Shown: positions 57,411 to 64,000 of the stretch, piece by piece
Position numbering within the stretch: the first letter of the stretch is position 1
Layout of the letters: every line of letters starts with the position of its first letter
Origin: Sphingorhabdus sp. Alg239-R122
Lineage (GTDB): Bacteria > Pseudomonadota > Alphaproteobacteria > Sphingomonadales > Sphingomonadaceae
Direction of reading: 5' to 3'
Assembly: GCF_900537065.1 (NCBI RefSeq)
Contig: NZ_UNRC01000008.1
Span: 22,406 to 86,405, forward strand
Length of the DNA stretch: 64,000 bases
The notes under the pieces: model-generated
The model's database searches: none
Told to the model about the DNA's origin: nothing
The model's input: the letters and a program-made list of their open reading frames with translations, nothing else
Translations under genes and position numbers: made by a program

Positions 57411-57611
57411 TATTCAGTGAAACCAATAAGGTTGCCTCATACTATGCATTCTTTATGCCAGTTTAAAAATATTCTTACATTCCAGATAGTTAAACTAATT
57501 TATATTTTTCAAATTTTCCCAAAGTGTAAATTATCTCGACAGATTGCTGTTTAATTGGCTGCACGTAATTGCAGGCTTGGCACTGGGTGCAGATTAGGCG
57601 ATGGTACGCCC

Positions 57612-58427
57612 ATGACCGATTCACATGACAATAGCAGGCAGCACCGCGATCCTATCACCGAGCAGAAGCTTGCCCCTGCGATTGATGCTGCGACGGTTGT
57701 GATTTTTCGTGACACACCGCTTGGACAGCCGCCCGAACTGCTGATGGTAGAGCGTTCGGCCAAAATGGCTTTTGCGGCCGGTGCTGCGGTTTTCCCTGGC
57801 GGACGGATTGATCCGGAAGATTTCACCTATGCCGGCAAGCTTGGTTACCGTGATGACGGCGGCGAAGGGGCGTCCCGGATTGCTGCCATCCGCGAAACGA
57901 TAGAAGAAACGGGGCTTGCCATCGGCTTTATCGAGACGCCTGAAGAAAAGGCGCTGGCAGACGCAAGGGCGCAGCTGCATGCAGGAAAGTCACTGCAATC
58001 CATATGTACGGCTAATGGCTGGCACCTTGACCTGGAAATGATGGTGCCTTTTGCCCGTTGGCGCCCATCCTTTGCGGAAGCCCGTATTTTTGATACACGC
58101 TTTTATCTTGCCAATGCAGGTGCGGGCCGTGACAGGGTGCTGGTGGACGAAACGGAAAACCGGCACCTGTTTTGGGCCAGTGCGTCTGACGTGCTGCACC
58201 GCGCAGATACTGGCGCGCTCAAGATCATCTTTCCGACTCGTCGCAACCTGGAACGGCTGGCACAATTTACTTCCCATGATGAGGCGGTCAGCCATGCCTG
58301 CACTATCCCGGTGCGCACGATTACGCCCTATATAGAGGAGCGCGGCGGCACGGCGCATCTGTGTATTCCTGGTGGTTTTGGCTATCCTGTTACATCTGAA
58401 GCATTGCGTAACGCCAAGCGCGGCTGA
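57612..58427 (+). CDS. NUDIX hydrolase, NUDT19-like
   Basis: The start at 57612 (MTDSHDNSRQHRDPITEQ) gives 271 residues. The Nudix region is split by an insert: AAVFPGGRIDPEDF, then IAAIRETIEETGLAI, the REUxEExGU part. The insert between the Gly and the catalytic helix is typical of NUDT19/COG0494-like CoA or nucleotide pyrophosphatases. It probably removes nucleoside diphosphate-linked or CoA compounds. No ribosome site is strong. Confidence 0.85.
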   Translation: MTDSHDNSRQHRDPITEQKLAPAIDAATVVIFRDTPLGQPPELLMVERSAKMAFAAGAAVFPGGRIDPEDFTYAGKLGYRDDGGEGASRIAAIRETIEETGLAIGFIETPEEKALADARAQLHAGKSLQSICTANGWHLDLEMMVPFARWRPSFAEARIFDTRFYLANAGAGRDRVLVDETENRHLFWASASDVLHRADTGALKIIFPTRRNLERLAQFTSHDEAVSHACTIPVRTITPYIEERGGTAHLCIPGGFGYPVTSEALRNAKRG

Positions 58428-58455
58428 TTCCAGTATATATGCTGTGGCAGATGTG

Positions 58456-58480
58456 GGAACAAAAACCACATGCCTGCGTT
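58456..58480 (+). promoter_or_regulatory. perfect EcfG-type (general stress) promoter
   Basis: GGAAC (58456-58460), exactly 16 bases, then CGTT (58477-58480) match the EcfG consensus with no mismatch. It stands 37 bases before the GTG of the small gene at 58518 and covers the ATG at 58470, which therefore cannot be the start on this transcript. Confidence 0.75.
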
Positions 58481-58517
58481 ATATTATTATCAACTCAGGC
58501 AATGGAAAATAGGCATC

Positions 58518-58703
58518 GTGACAGACAGGGCAGCCAGAACTAGCGAGCATCAGCGACGTAAGGTTACCAGTACGCCATGTATTTATGGTGATGCCTTAGC
58601 CTCATGTCTGGAACGTGCCTTTGGCAATGCAGCACATGCACCGCAAGATTGTCTTTTTGATGCATTGCTGAAACAGCTGGACAGGCAGGAAACGAAACGT
58701 TGA
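58518..58703 (+). CDS. 61-residue protein under a stress promoter
   Basis: A frame from the GTG at 58518 to 58703 encodes TDRAARTSEHQRRKVTSTPC and a helical end (DALASCLERAFGNAAHAPQD). The frame is open upstream to the ATG at 58470, but that lies in the promoter. The protein matches no family I know. Its C-terminus superficially recalls NepR but the core residues do not align. It is followed 19 bases later by a GNAT-like gene. Confidence 0.5.
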   Translation: MTDRAARTSEHQRRKVTSTPCIYGDALASCLERAFGNAAHAPQDCLFDALLKQLDRQETKR

Positions 58704-58722
58704 ACTTTGTGAAAGGTCATTA

Positions 58723-59034
58723 ATGGATAATGTAAAAATAGTGCGTGAGGATCGGGAGAATCGCGGTATCCGTTATGTCGCGACGGTCGATGGCGTGGCC
58801 GGCGAAGGCGAACTCACAATGTTTCGTGCGAAAAAAGGCGTATATGTGGCCGACCATACGGGTGTACCAAAACATATGGGTGGTAATGGTATTGGGTCAA
58901 AACTCGTTCGTTTCATGATTGAGGATGCGCGCGCTAATGAACTGCGCGTCGTGCCCGCCTGTCCTTTCATTGCCCGGAAATGGGAAAAGCATCCTGAATG
59001 GTCTGATGTCTTGATCAGCAAGGATGATATGTAG
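58723..59034 (+). CDS. NATD1/COG2388-type GNAT protein
   Basis: The ATG at 58723, after GAAAGGTC, opens a 103-residue protein of the short N-acetyltransferase group: GEGELTMFRAKKGVYVADHT, a GNAT acetyl-CoA loop (HMGGNGIGSKLVRFMIEDAR) and VVPACPFIARKWEKHPEW with the Cys-Pro-Phe conserved in NATD1-like proteins. The substrate is unknown. It probably shares a transcript with the preceding small gene. Confidence 0.88.
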   Translation: MDNVKIVREDRENRGIRYVATVDGVAGEGELTMFRAKKGVYVADHTGVPKHMGGNGIGSKLVRFMIEDARANELRVVPACPFIARKWEKHPEWSDVLISKDDM

Positions 59035-59079
59035 CCGGATTGACCGGAACCGTCTTCACAAACCAGGTGAGGCGCGGGA

Positions 59080-59432
59080 TTAAAACCCGGCTTCAATATT
59101 AAGGCCGCCGCCCCATTCCCTGTCATTGCTGGTGGTTGTATAGATTATGCCGCCGCCAATGCGGATGTTTTCACGAGGCCGCGTGGCATGCCCAGGCCGG
59201 TGACAAGGGTATCCCTGTCTGCCGTGGGAAGGCCCGGGAAGTTCAGTAACCGATTTACCTGTGATGTCTCTGCGCATTCCGCATTCAATGCCTGCAGGTC
59301 TAGAGAGTCGCAATAACCTTGCTGTGCCTGTTGGGCAAAAGCGGGTTGGGCGGCGCCTGCTGCAATGCAAAGTACAATGCTTAATAGGGAGATAGTTTGC
59401 TTAACAGGCAATATCATCATAACATTGACCAT
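59080..59432 (-). pseudogene. secreted protein gene with apparent frameshift
   Basis: One frame (59432 to 59145) encodes a signal peptide (SLLSIVLCIAAGAAQPAFAQ) and about 65 further residues ending in GLGMPRGLVKTSALAAA. A second frame overlapping its end and running to 59080 reads ENIRIGGGIIYTTTSNDREW and GGGLNIEAGF, ending like an outer-membrane beta-strand. The frame switch falls near 59175-59190. The likely explanation is a frameshift in a gene of about 105 codons, or a remnant of a larger outer-membrane protein. Confidence 0.45.
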
Positions 59433-59646
59433 CAGGATATTCTGAATTTTAAGTTATGCCTAAATCGCAACCTTTAATTCGATTATTTCATTAGACAGCC
59501 GGGTCATCTTATGCAGTTTCTGTCCTGTCTGGGCAGAAGATTTTACAGCGCCCATACTGACCCGATTGAGCTTTCTGAAAAACACGGGCCTTTATGGAAT
59601 TATCCCTTGATATAGATAACTTGCCCTTCTTTAAGGAGTTGGAATA

Positions 59647-60765
59647 ATGGTTTTCTCATTTGCAAAATATATCCTGGCCGGTTCCATATGTGCCGCGCTT
59701 ACTGCATGCCAAACAATACCCGATGCTGAGCAATCAACCCGGCTCGCAGAAACCCAGACTGTAAAAGCGGGATATGGCTTCATTGCCGTGGGTGATACCG
59801 GCTATGTTTCCGATAAAAGCGGCCTCAATCTGGTGGCTGGCGCGGTCAAAAATTACTGCGCCTCGCAGACATGTGATTTTGCAGTGATGGCGGGTGATAA
59901 CATCTACCAGGTTGGTGCTGCCGGTGATGATGGCGATGCGGAGCTGTTTCAAAGCCGTTTCATAAAGCCTTATGGCCCATTGTCTGAAATCGGATCGGAT
60001 TTCAGGATATATACCGCATTGGGCAATCACGACTGGTATACATCACGGGTTGGCGCACTGGCGCAGGTTAAATTCCATGAAACGACACCGCCATTCTATA
60101 TGGATGGATTTTTCTACAGTGTGCGCCCGCCAGCGATGAATGGGGACCTTGAGCTGTTCGTCATTGATACGGAGATGCTTTTGGCACCCCAGACTATTCC
60201 AAGCTATGACGAAGCTGAAAGCGGTGAAATGGTTGCCACGGGCAAGACTCGCGCTGGTGGCCACAAAAATGCAATGCCCGTCACAGAACAGGAAAAAGCG
60301 CAACTGTCCTGGTTTACTCAGGCCCTTGAAAAATCAACAGCCAAATGGAAAATCGTGCTGGCGCATCATCCATTGTGGCAATCACGGGCAGATTCCAAAT
60401 ATGCGCAATCCATCCGGTTGCGGGAACTCCTGCTTCCTTCTCTTTGCCGCTATGCGGACGCATATGTTGCCGGGCATCAGCATACACTTGAGCTGCATAC
60501 GGATGATTGCGGTGATAGCAACGCCGCACCGCTTGTCCATATTGTCAGCGGCGCCGGTGCCAAGGCTAGGAAAATTGATCCGGAATTTGCGGCTTGGCAG
60601 CAAAAAAAGTACCCGCAACTAGGATATAAATGGGCGGCAGGTGATGAATTCGGGTTCAGCCATATTGGAATTGAAGGCAATCAACTCGACGTACAGATGC
60701 TGACCGTATCGCCCGATGGCAAAACAAAGCCTGCATTCCGGCAAGGTTTTGTAAACAGGCCTTAG
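59647..60765 (+). CDS. purple-acid-phosphatase-like metallophosphoesterase lipoprotein
   Basis: The 372-residue protein has a lipoprotein signal (ALTAC) and a calcineurin-like fold with FIAVGDTGYV, MAGDNIYQVGA, TALGNHDWYTS, LAHHPLWQS and VAGHQHTLELH, the five metal and catalytic motifs of the ACP5/purple acid phosphatase group. Phosphate esters are hydrolysed outside the cytoplasm. AAGGAG precedes the ATG. It stands alone; no phosphate regulon box is evident. Confidence 0.9.
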   Translation: MVFSFAKYILAGSICAALTACQTIPDAEQSTRLAETQTVKAGYGFIAVGDTGYVSDKSGLNLVAGAVKNYCASQTCDFAVMAGDNIYQVGAAGDDGDAELFQSRFIKPYGPLSEIGSDFRIYTALGNHDWYTSRVGALAQVKFHETTPPFYMDGFFYSVRPPAMNGDLELFVIDTEMLLAPQTIPSYDEAESGEMVATGKTRAGGHKNAMPVTEQEKAQLSWFTQALEKSTAKWKIVLAHHPLWQSRADSKYAQSIRLRELLLPSLCRYADAYVAGHQHTLELHTDDCGDSNAAPLVHIVSGAGAKARKIDPEFAAWQQKKYPQLGYKWAAGDEFGFSHIGIEGNQLDVQMLTVSPDGKTKPAFRQGFVNRP

Positions 60766-60850
60766 AATTGAACCGCAGCAAGGATTATCAGCTTATTTCG
60801 CTTAGACATAAGGCACAATGAGCGAAGTGAAGAATCTTTGTGCGAGTTAA

Positions 60851-60927
60851 TGGTGCGCCCGGCAGGACTCGAACCTGCTGCCTCAAGATTAGAAGTCTCG
60901 CGCTCTATCCAGATGAGCTACGGGCGC
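60851..60927 (-). tRNA. tRNA-Arg (anticodon UCU)
   Basis: Read on the minus strand the 77 bases form a complete cloverleaf: acceptor GCGCCCG pairing with CGGGCGC, D-arm with TAGCTCA and GGATAGAG, anticodon loop CTTCTAA with anticodon TCT, T-arm with GGTTCGAGTCC, and an encoded CCA end. The gene is intact. A second copy of its 5' half lies at 62335-62373. Confidence 0.95.
60889..60927. repeat. attachment-site-like repeat, left copy (inside tRNA-Arg)
   Basis: The first 39-base copy, identical to 62335-62373; it is the 5' half of the intact tRNA gene on the minus strand. Confidence 0.9.
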
Positions 60928-61007
60928 ACAATCCAAAAAATCGCTGTTTCATGGGGCTTTGCGCCTAATGTAGTAGTGCGAACAAGTCAATAAATTTGCT
61001 AATTTTT

Positions 61008-61035
61008 CGTCGCACGGTGCGACGGAGCGTCGCAT
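61008..61035. repeat. GTGCGACG-type repeats, left end of island
   Basis: CGTCGCAC (61008-61015), one base, GTGCGACG (61017-61024) form a perfect 8-bp inverted repeat; CGTCGCAT follows at 61028-61035. Such clustered short repeats near element ends are typical of recombinase arm sites or of an operator. Confidence 0.6.
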
Positions 61036-61188
61036 GAATTCAAATAGGATACATCGCCAAAAAATATATTTTAAGTAAATCAAGTAGAAGGCTCGGAAAA
61101 CTCGATTGACTTCTCATCACATAATGATCTCATATCTACTCAAGTTAGTTGACTGGTAGTTTTATGATGGATCATTTACAGGGAGTAT

Positions 61189-62199
61189 ATGGAAAAACTT
61201 CATGTATTTATCGATACTAACACTTGGTTGGCTTTTTACGCTTTTACCAACGATGATCTTGAACAATTGAGGAAGCTTATTGCTCTTATTAAAAATGAGC
61301 ATCTCGAGCTTTATATAAACCAGCAACTATCTGATGAGTTTTATCGAAATAGAGAGCGTAAACTGGACGAGTCAATTCGGGAATTTACAAAAACATCTGT
61401 TCCGAAAGGGGTTCCCAGATATATGCGAGACTATCCAGATGCTGGAGAGTATGACGAAGCTCGAGCGAACTGGGAAAAGCTCCGCGATGCCCTCGTGACG
61501 CGTGCGAAAGATGATGCTGAGGAAAAAAAACTGGCAGCAGATATTCTGTTTGGCGATATTTTAGCAGAATCTAAGGTGGCTGAAGTTGACGATGCTACTA
61601 TCTCGAAAGCTATTGATCGTCGAAGAAAAGGTAATCCACCAGGCAAGCACACATCACTCGGAGATCAAATACATTGGGAGTTGTTATTGCGTGATGTGCC
61701 TGAGGGGACGGATTTACACGTTGTTTCGAAAGATGGGGATTTTGAATCGAGGCTCATTAGAGGAAATGCTGATCAATTTCTTGTTGATGAATGGCTGGAC
61801 CAGAAAAAAGGTCAACTTGCTTTACACAACGAATTACGACCGTTCTTAAACTCGAAATTTCCCAGTATTAAGTTGGCGGTTGATGTAGAAAAGAAAGATG
61901 CTATCGATAAATTGGTTAATTCGGAATCATTCGAATCAACACATTCGGCTGTGGAGGGATTGTCGCTGTTTTTGGATGATCTTTCATGGGAAGAAGCCGA
62001 CACTATACTAACCGCTAGTGTGAACAACTCACAGATTTGGTGGATTGGAAACGACCCAGATGTCCGGAGCCTATTTAGTAAGCTAATCATAAAATTTAAG
62101 ATGAAATTGACCTCAGACAGGCTAGTTCATTTAGTATTGACGCTTGGTCTTGAAGGCGTTGTACCAATAGATGAGCTCGATGATGATGTACCATTTTGA
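61189..62199 (+). CDS. PIN-domain-like (DUF4935-type) protein, island cargo
   Basis: The 336-residue protein opens MEKLHVFIDTNTWLAFYAFT, the first strand of a PIN nuclease with D9. Further acidic candidates are E50 (QLSDEF), D159 (TSLGDQIHWELLLRD) and D182/D184 (VVSKDGDF), in the order expected for a PIN active site. The C-terminal 130 residues are unrecognised. It resembles DUF4935-like PIN proteins, some of which lie in defence islands. GGGAG precedes the ATG. Codon use is AT-rich compared with the neighbours, in line with recent transfer. Function is inferred; RNA cleavage is likely for PIN domains. Confidence 0.75.
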   Translation: MEKLHVFIDTNTWLAFYAFTNDDLEQLRKLIALIKNEHLELYINQQLSDEFYRNRERKLDESIREFTKTSVPKGVPRYMRDYPDAGEYDEARANWEKLRDALVTRAKDDAEEKKLAADILFGDILAESKVAEVDDATISKAIDRRRKGNPPGKHTSLGDQIHWELLLRDVPEGTDLHVVSKDGDFESRLIRGNADQFLVDEWLDQKKGQLALHNELRPFLNSKFPSIKLAVDVEKKDAIDKLVNSESFESTHSAVEGLSLFLDDLSWEEADTILTASVNNSQIWWIGNDPDVRSLFSKLIIKFKMKLTSDRLVHLVLTLGLEGVVPIDELDDDVPF

Positions 62200-62201
62200 T
62201 A

Positions 62202-62229
62202 ATTACCTTGTTGATTTGCTAGAGGTAAT
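62202..62229 (+). terminator. weak hairpin after the PIN gene
   Basis: ATTACCT (62202-62208) and AGGTAAT (62223-62229) form a perfect 7-bp AT-rich stem, loop of 14 bases, directly after the stop. It lacks a T run, so termination is only possible. Confidence 0.35.
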
Positions 62230-62253
62230 CGTTGTTCATTGTATCCTGTGTTC

Positions 62254-62289
62254 GTGCGACGAAAACACAAATCGAGTGCAAAGTCGCAT
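62254..62289. repeat. GTGCGACG-type repeats, right end of island
   Basis: GTGCGACG at 62254-62261 and AGTCGCAT at 62282-62289 repeat the motif found at the left end (61008-61035), about 50-80 bases from the right direct repeat. Confidence 0.55.
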
Positions 62290-62334
62290 CATTTTTAACA
62301 CTTAAGTAATTGATAAATAACAATCGAATAGTAG

Positions 62335-62373
62335 TTAGAAGTCTCGCGCTCTATCCAGATGAGCTACGGGCGC
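62335..62373. repeat. attachment-site-like repeat, right copy (partial tRNA-Arg)
   Basis: A 39-base perfect copy of the 5' half of tRNA-Arg; the T-arm half is absent, so it is not a functional tRNA. Confidence 0.9.
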
Positions 62374-62459
62374 CTGGCCCAAGGCTGTCATCAACTGCCC
62401 TTTAGGCCAAGCCCCCATAGCGTGCTTTGGCGCACATGCAAACTGCGATATGAGGACGC

Positions 62460-63215
62460 ATGGACAATAATGCGAATCAGGCAGGGGCAGGCCGCGAACT
62501 GGCCACGGTAAATTCAGACAGCTTGGCGGGGCATCGATTCCGCTACTTTGACTTTGTCATGGCGGCATTTGTCACCGTGCTGTTGCTGTCGAATATAGTC
62601 GGCGCGGCGAAGCTTACCTTTGTTGAGCTTGACGGTGAGCAATGGGTCTATGGCGCGGGTATATTATTCTTTCCGTTGGGCTACGTCATCGGTGATATAT
62701 TGACCGAGATTTACGGCTATGCGCGGGCGCGCCGCGTGATCTGGGCCGGGTTCGCGGCGATGTTGTTTATGGCATTCATGTGCTGGGTGGTGGTTTCGCT
62801 CCCGCCTGCGGATGTATGGGACGGACAAGACGCGTATGAGCGGGTGTTTGGTCAGGTGCCGCGGATTGTTTTAGCCTCGATCATAGCTTTTTGGGCCGGT
62901 GAATTCGTCAACAGCTATGTCATGGCGCGGATGAAAGTTTGGACGCAGGGCAAGGCGTTATGGACGCGCACGATCGGGTCCACTGTTGTGGGGCAGGGCG
63001 TTGATAGCCTGCTATTCTACCCGCTTGCATTTTATGGTGTGTGGGAAACGCAGGCCGTGCTGACTGTCATGATTACCAATTGGGCATTGAAAGTGGGATG
63101 GGAAGCTGCGCTGACGCCTGTTACCTATGCTGTCGTCGGCTGGCTGAAGAAGCGTGAGGGAGTAGATGTCTATGACACGGGCACCGACTTTACACCATTC
63201 AGCACGAGGGTTTGA
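62460..63215 (+). CDS. queuosine-precursor transporter (YhhQ/VUT family)
   Basis: The 251-residue membrane protein has about six to seven helices. Family motifs are VTVLLLSNIVGAAKLTFVEL, LFFPLGYVIGDILTEIYGYA, FWAGEFVNSYVMARMK and GSTVVGQGVDSLLFYPLAF. Such transporters import preQ0 or preQ1 for queuosine synthesis, matching tgt and queA earlier in the window. GAGGAC precedes the ATG. It begins 87 bases after the island's right repeat. Confidence 0.92.
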   Translation: MDNNANQAGAGRELATVNSDSLAGHRFRYFDFVMAAFVTVLLLSNIVGAAKLTFVELDGEQWVYGAGILFFPLGYVIGDILTEIYGYARARRVIWAGFAAMLFMAFMCWVVVSLPPADVWDGQDAYERVFGQVPRIVLASIIAFWAGEFVNSYVMARMKVWTQGKALWTRTIGSTVVGQGVDSLLFYPLAFYGVWETQAVLTVMITNWALKVGWEAALTPVTYAVVGWLKKREGVDVYDTGTDFTPFSTRV

Positions 63216-63613
63216 TGGAGCCTGCCATGCCAGAGCTTGGACCGTTCCAATCTGGAAAGCTGTGGCTGCGTGAACTGCTCGGTTTTGAAAAGGATACGCT
63301 GCACGTTCTGATCGGTTTGCTGGTATTCGTTCTGGTCATACTGTTCTTCCGGCGCAAGCCATGGCAGGCACTGCCCATTATCTGTGTCGCGCTTGCGGCG
63401 ATGGCGGGTGAGGCGTGGGACCTGTATGAGTTGGTAAGGGTGCGCGGAAAGGCATGGGCAGAAATTCCGTGGGGCTATCTGCTGCATGACCTGTGGGTGA
63501 CGACGATAATTCCGGCGGGTATTTTCCTGATGGCCTATGCACTGCGTCCTGTGTCCGTAAAGCGTGCAATGGATGAAGGCAGGGCTGATATGGATCACCC
63601 GCCCGGCAGCTAG
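63215..63613 (+). CDS. membrane protein of unknown function
   Basis: From the ATG at 63215 (overlapping the transporter stop) the protein has 132 residues and about three hydrophobic segments (TLHVLIGLLVFVLVILFF, LPIICVALAAMAGEAW, LWVTTIIPAGIFLMAYAL). It is translationally coupled to the transporter. The charged C-terminus lies in the cytoplasm or periplasm. No family is recognised. Confidence 0.7.
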   Translation: MEPAMPELGPFQSGKLWLRELLGFEKDTLHVLIGLLVFVLVILFFRRKPWQALPIICVALAAMAGEAWDLYELVRVRGKAWAEIPWGYLLHDLWVTTIIPAGIFLMAYALRPVSVKRAMDEGRADMDHPPGS

Positions 63614-64000
63614 TCCGTATTGGCGGTGAAATAGGGGATAGGGTCAAGCAGTACGATGTCGTCGCGCTTTTCCAGTTCATTCTTGATCCAGTATTTGTGC
63701 GCTGCGCCATAGGTGATGAGGACGCGTTTTCCTTTGCCTGTAACTGTGTCCAGGATATTCAGGATATTGTCAGCATGCGCAGTATTGATAGCAGCCCAGC
63801 CGCCGGCGCCCAGGTCGTCTTCAAAATATTTTTGATAAGGCGCAAAAGATTCTTCGGTTAGCCTGTCATAGACTTCGCTGTGGATGAACAGCGGGTCGTC
63901 GCCTCTGCCGCTGACAGCTTCGGCAAATGCCTTGCGCGCATTTTGATGCGCCTGCCACTGTTCAGTGCGCGCAGGGTTCTGCTCAATGGTCTTCAGCGCT
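63610..64000 (-). CDS. DUF5694/TraB-like protein (partial, C-terminus only)
   Basis: The open frame on the minus strand enters the window at 64000 and stops at 63610, giving 129 residues of the C-terminus. It reads LFIHSEVYDRLTEESFAPYQ and ends KRVLITYGAAHKYWIKNELE and then LLDPIPYFTANTD. The GAAHKYW loop recalls the GAGH motif of DUF5694/TraB-like proteins. Convergent with the membrane protein, with a four-base overlap of stops. Start and domain upstream are outside the window. Confidence 0.55.
   Translation of the reverse strand, partial: ALKTIEQNPARTEQWQAHQNARKAFAEAVSGRGDDPLFIHSEVYDRLTEESFAPYQKYFEDDLGAGGWAAINTAHADNILNILDTVTGKGKRVLITYGAAHKYWIKNELEKRDDIVLLDPIPYFTANTD

Larger units (their letters stand above)
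60889..62373. mobile_element. mini-island at tRNA-Arg, flanked by 39-bp direct repeats
   Basis: A perfect 39-base copy of the tRNA from the anticodon loop to its 5' end occurs at 60889-60927 and 62335-62373, 1446 bases apart. The sequence between is AT-rich: three sampled 60-base lines have 35%, 35% and 47% GC against 53% and 70% in two lines of the following genes. It holds one gene (PIN-domain-like) and repeated GTGCGACG-type motifs near both ends. No integrase or transposase is visible, so it is either a remnant or a non-autonomous element mobilised in trans. Confidence 0.85.

Noticed and set aside
58518..58703. Small protein as a second NepR
   Set aside because: The C-terminal DALASCLERAF resembles the NepR helix, but the spacing to the second helix differs by several residues and the conserved Pro-Asp-x-Phe is missing.
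60928..61188. An integrase gene in the island
   Set aside because: No frame of useful length exists in this part of the island, nor in 62200-62334.

Overview
The window is about 64 kb of chromosome from an alphaproteobacterium, most probably a member of the Sphingomonadales. The evidence is a PhyP-like/NepR/PhyR general stress locus with an EcfG-type promoter, an F1-ATPase zeta inhibitor (DUF1476), a CrtZ carotenoid hydroxylase, and housekeeping runs such as ppiase-queA-tgt, rpiB-glyA-nrdR-trmJ and pyrE-pdxJ-acpS-lepB. Most of the window is dense core genome with many ATGA or TGATG stop/start overlaps, so it consists of many short operons. No phage, IS element or CRISPR array is visible.

Layout. 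0-5 kb: two membrane proteins on the minus strand, then xseB-ispA-lipoprotein-coaD, a periplasmic cyclophilin and queA. 5-8 kb: an unknown secreted protein, two DUF2282 (bufferin-like) lipoproteins and tgt. 8-11 kb: general stress response locus (degenerate HWE kinase, NepR, PhyR). 11-17.8 kb: rpsD, chorismate mutase, trmJ/nrdR/glyA/rpiB, a lone ParA, a hydrolase and an ArsC-like protein. 17.9-21.6 kb: Fur-box-preceded TonB receptor, an orphan 2Fe-2S dehydrogenase subunit and a class II aldolase. 21.9-25.4 kb: rpsU, FKBP and pyrE-pdxJ-acpS-lepB. 25.6-32 kb: complete aa3-type cytochrome oxidase cluster (coxB, ctaD, ctaB, a 52-aa protein, ctaG, coxC, DUF983, SURF1). 32-36 kb: thrC, methyltransferase, folB, short-chain reductase and a fasciclin lipoprotein. 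36-42.4 kb: 2OG-Fe oxygenase, EVE protein, a secreted protein facing a CadC-like regulator, a ThDP enzyme and an aldehyde dehydrogenase. 42.5-47.4 kb: lactonase, HAD protein, aldonolactone-oxidase-like flavoprotein and 3-oxoacid CoA-transferase. 47.4-52.8 kb: epimerase, two GSTs, SulP transporter, EamA exporter and crtZ. 52.9-57.2 kb: leuC, a small membrane protein, leuD, quinone reductase, zeta inhibitor, BolA and monothiol glutaredoxin. 57.2-60.8 kb: repeats, a NUDIX hydrolase, a small stress-promoter-driven operon, a broken secreted-protein gene and a metallophosphatase lipoprotein. 60.8-62.4 kb: tRNA-Arg(UCU) followed by a tiny AT-rich island. 62.4-64 kb: queuosine-precursor transporter, a membrane protein and a partial gene.

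The most unusual structure is the 1.4-kb island at the tRNA-Arg gene. A perfect 39-bp copy of the 5' half of the tRNA lies 1446 bp away. Short GTGCGACG-type repeats sit inside both ends. The only gene between is a PIN-domain-like protein, and no integrase is present. Other points of interest are an apparently orphan pair of DUF2282 lipoproteins, a stress locus without an adjacent ecfG and with a kinase lacking ATP-binding motifs, and a second perfect EcfG-type promoter at 58.5 kb in front of a small unknown gene and a GNAT-like gene.

All calls come from reading the sequence. No database search was run.
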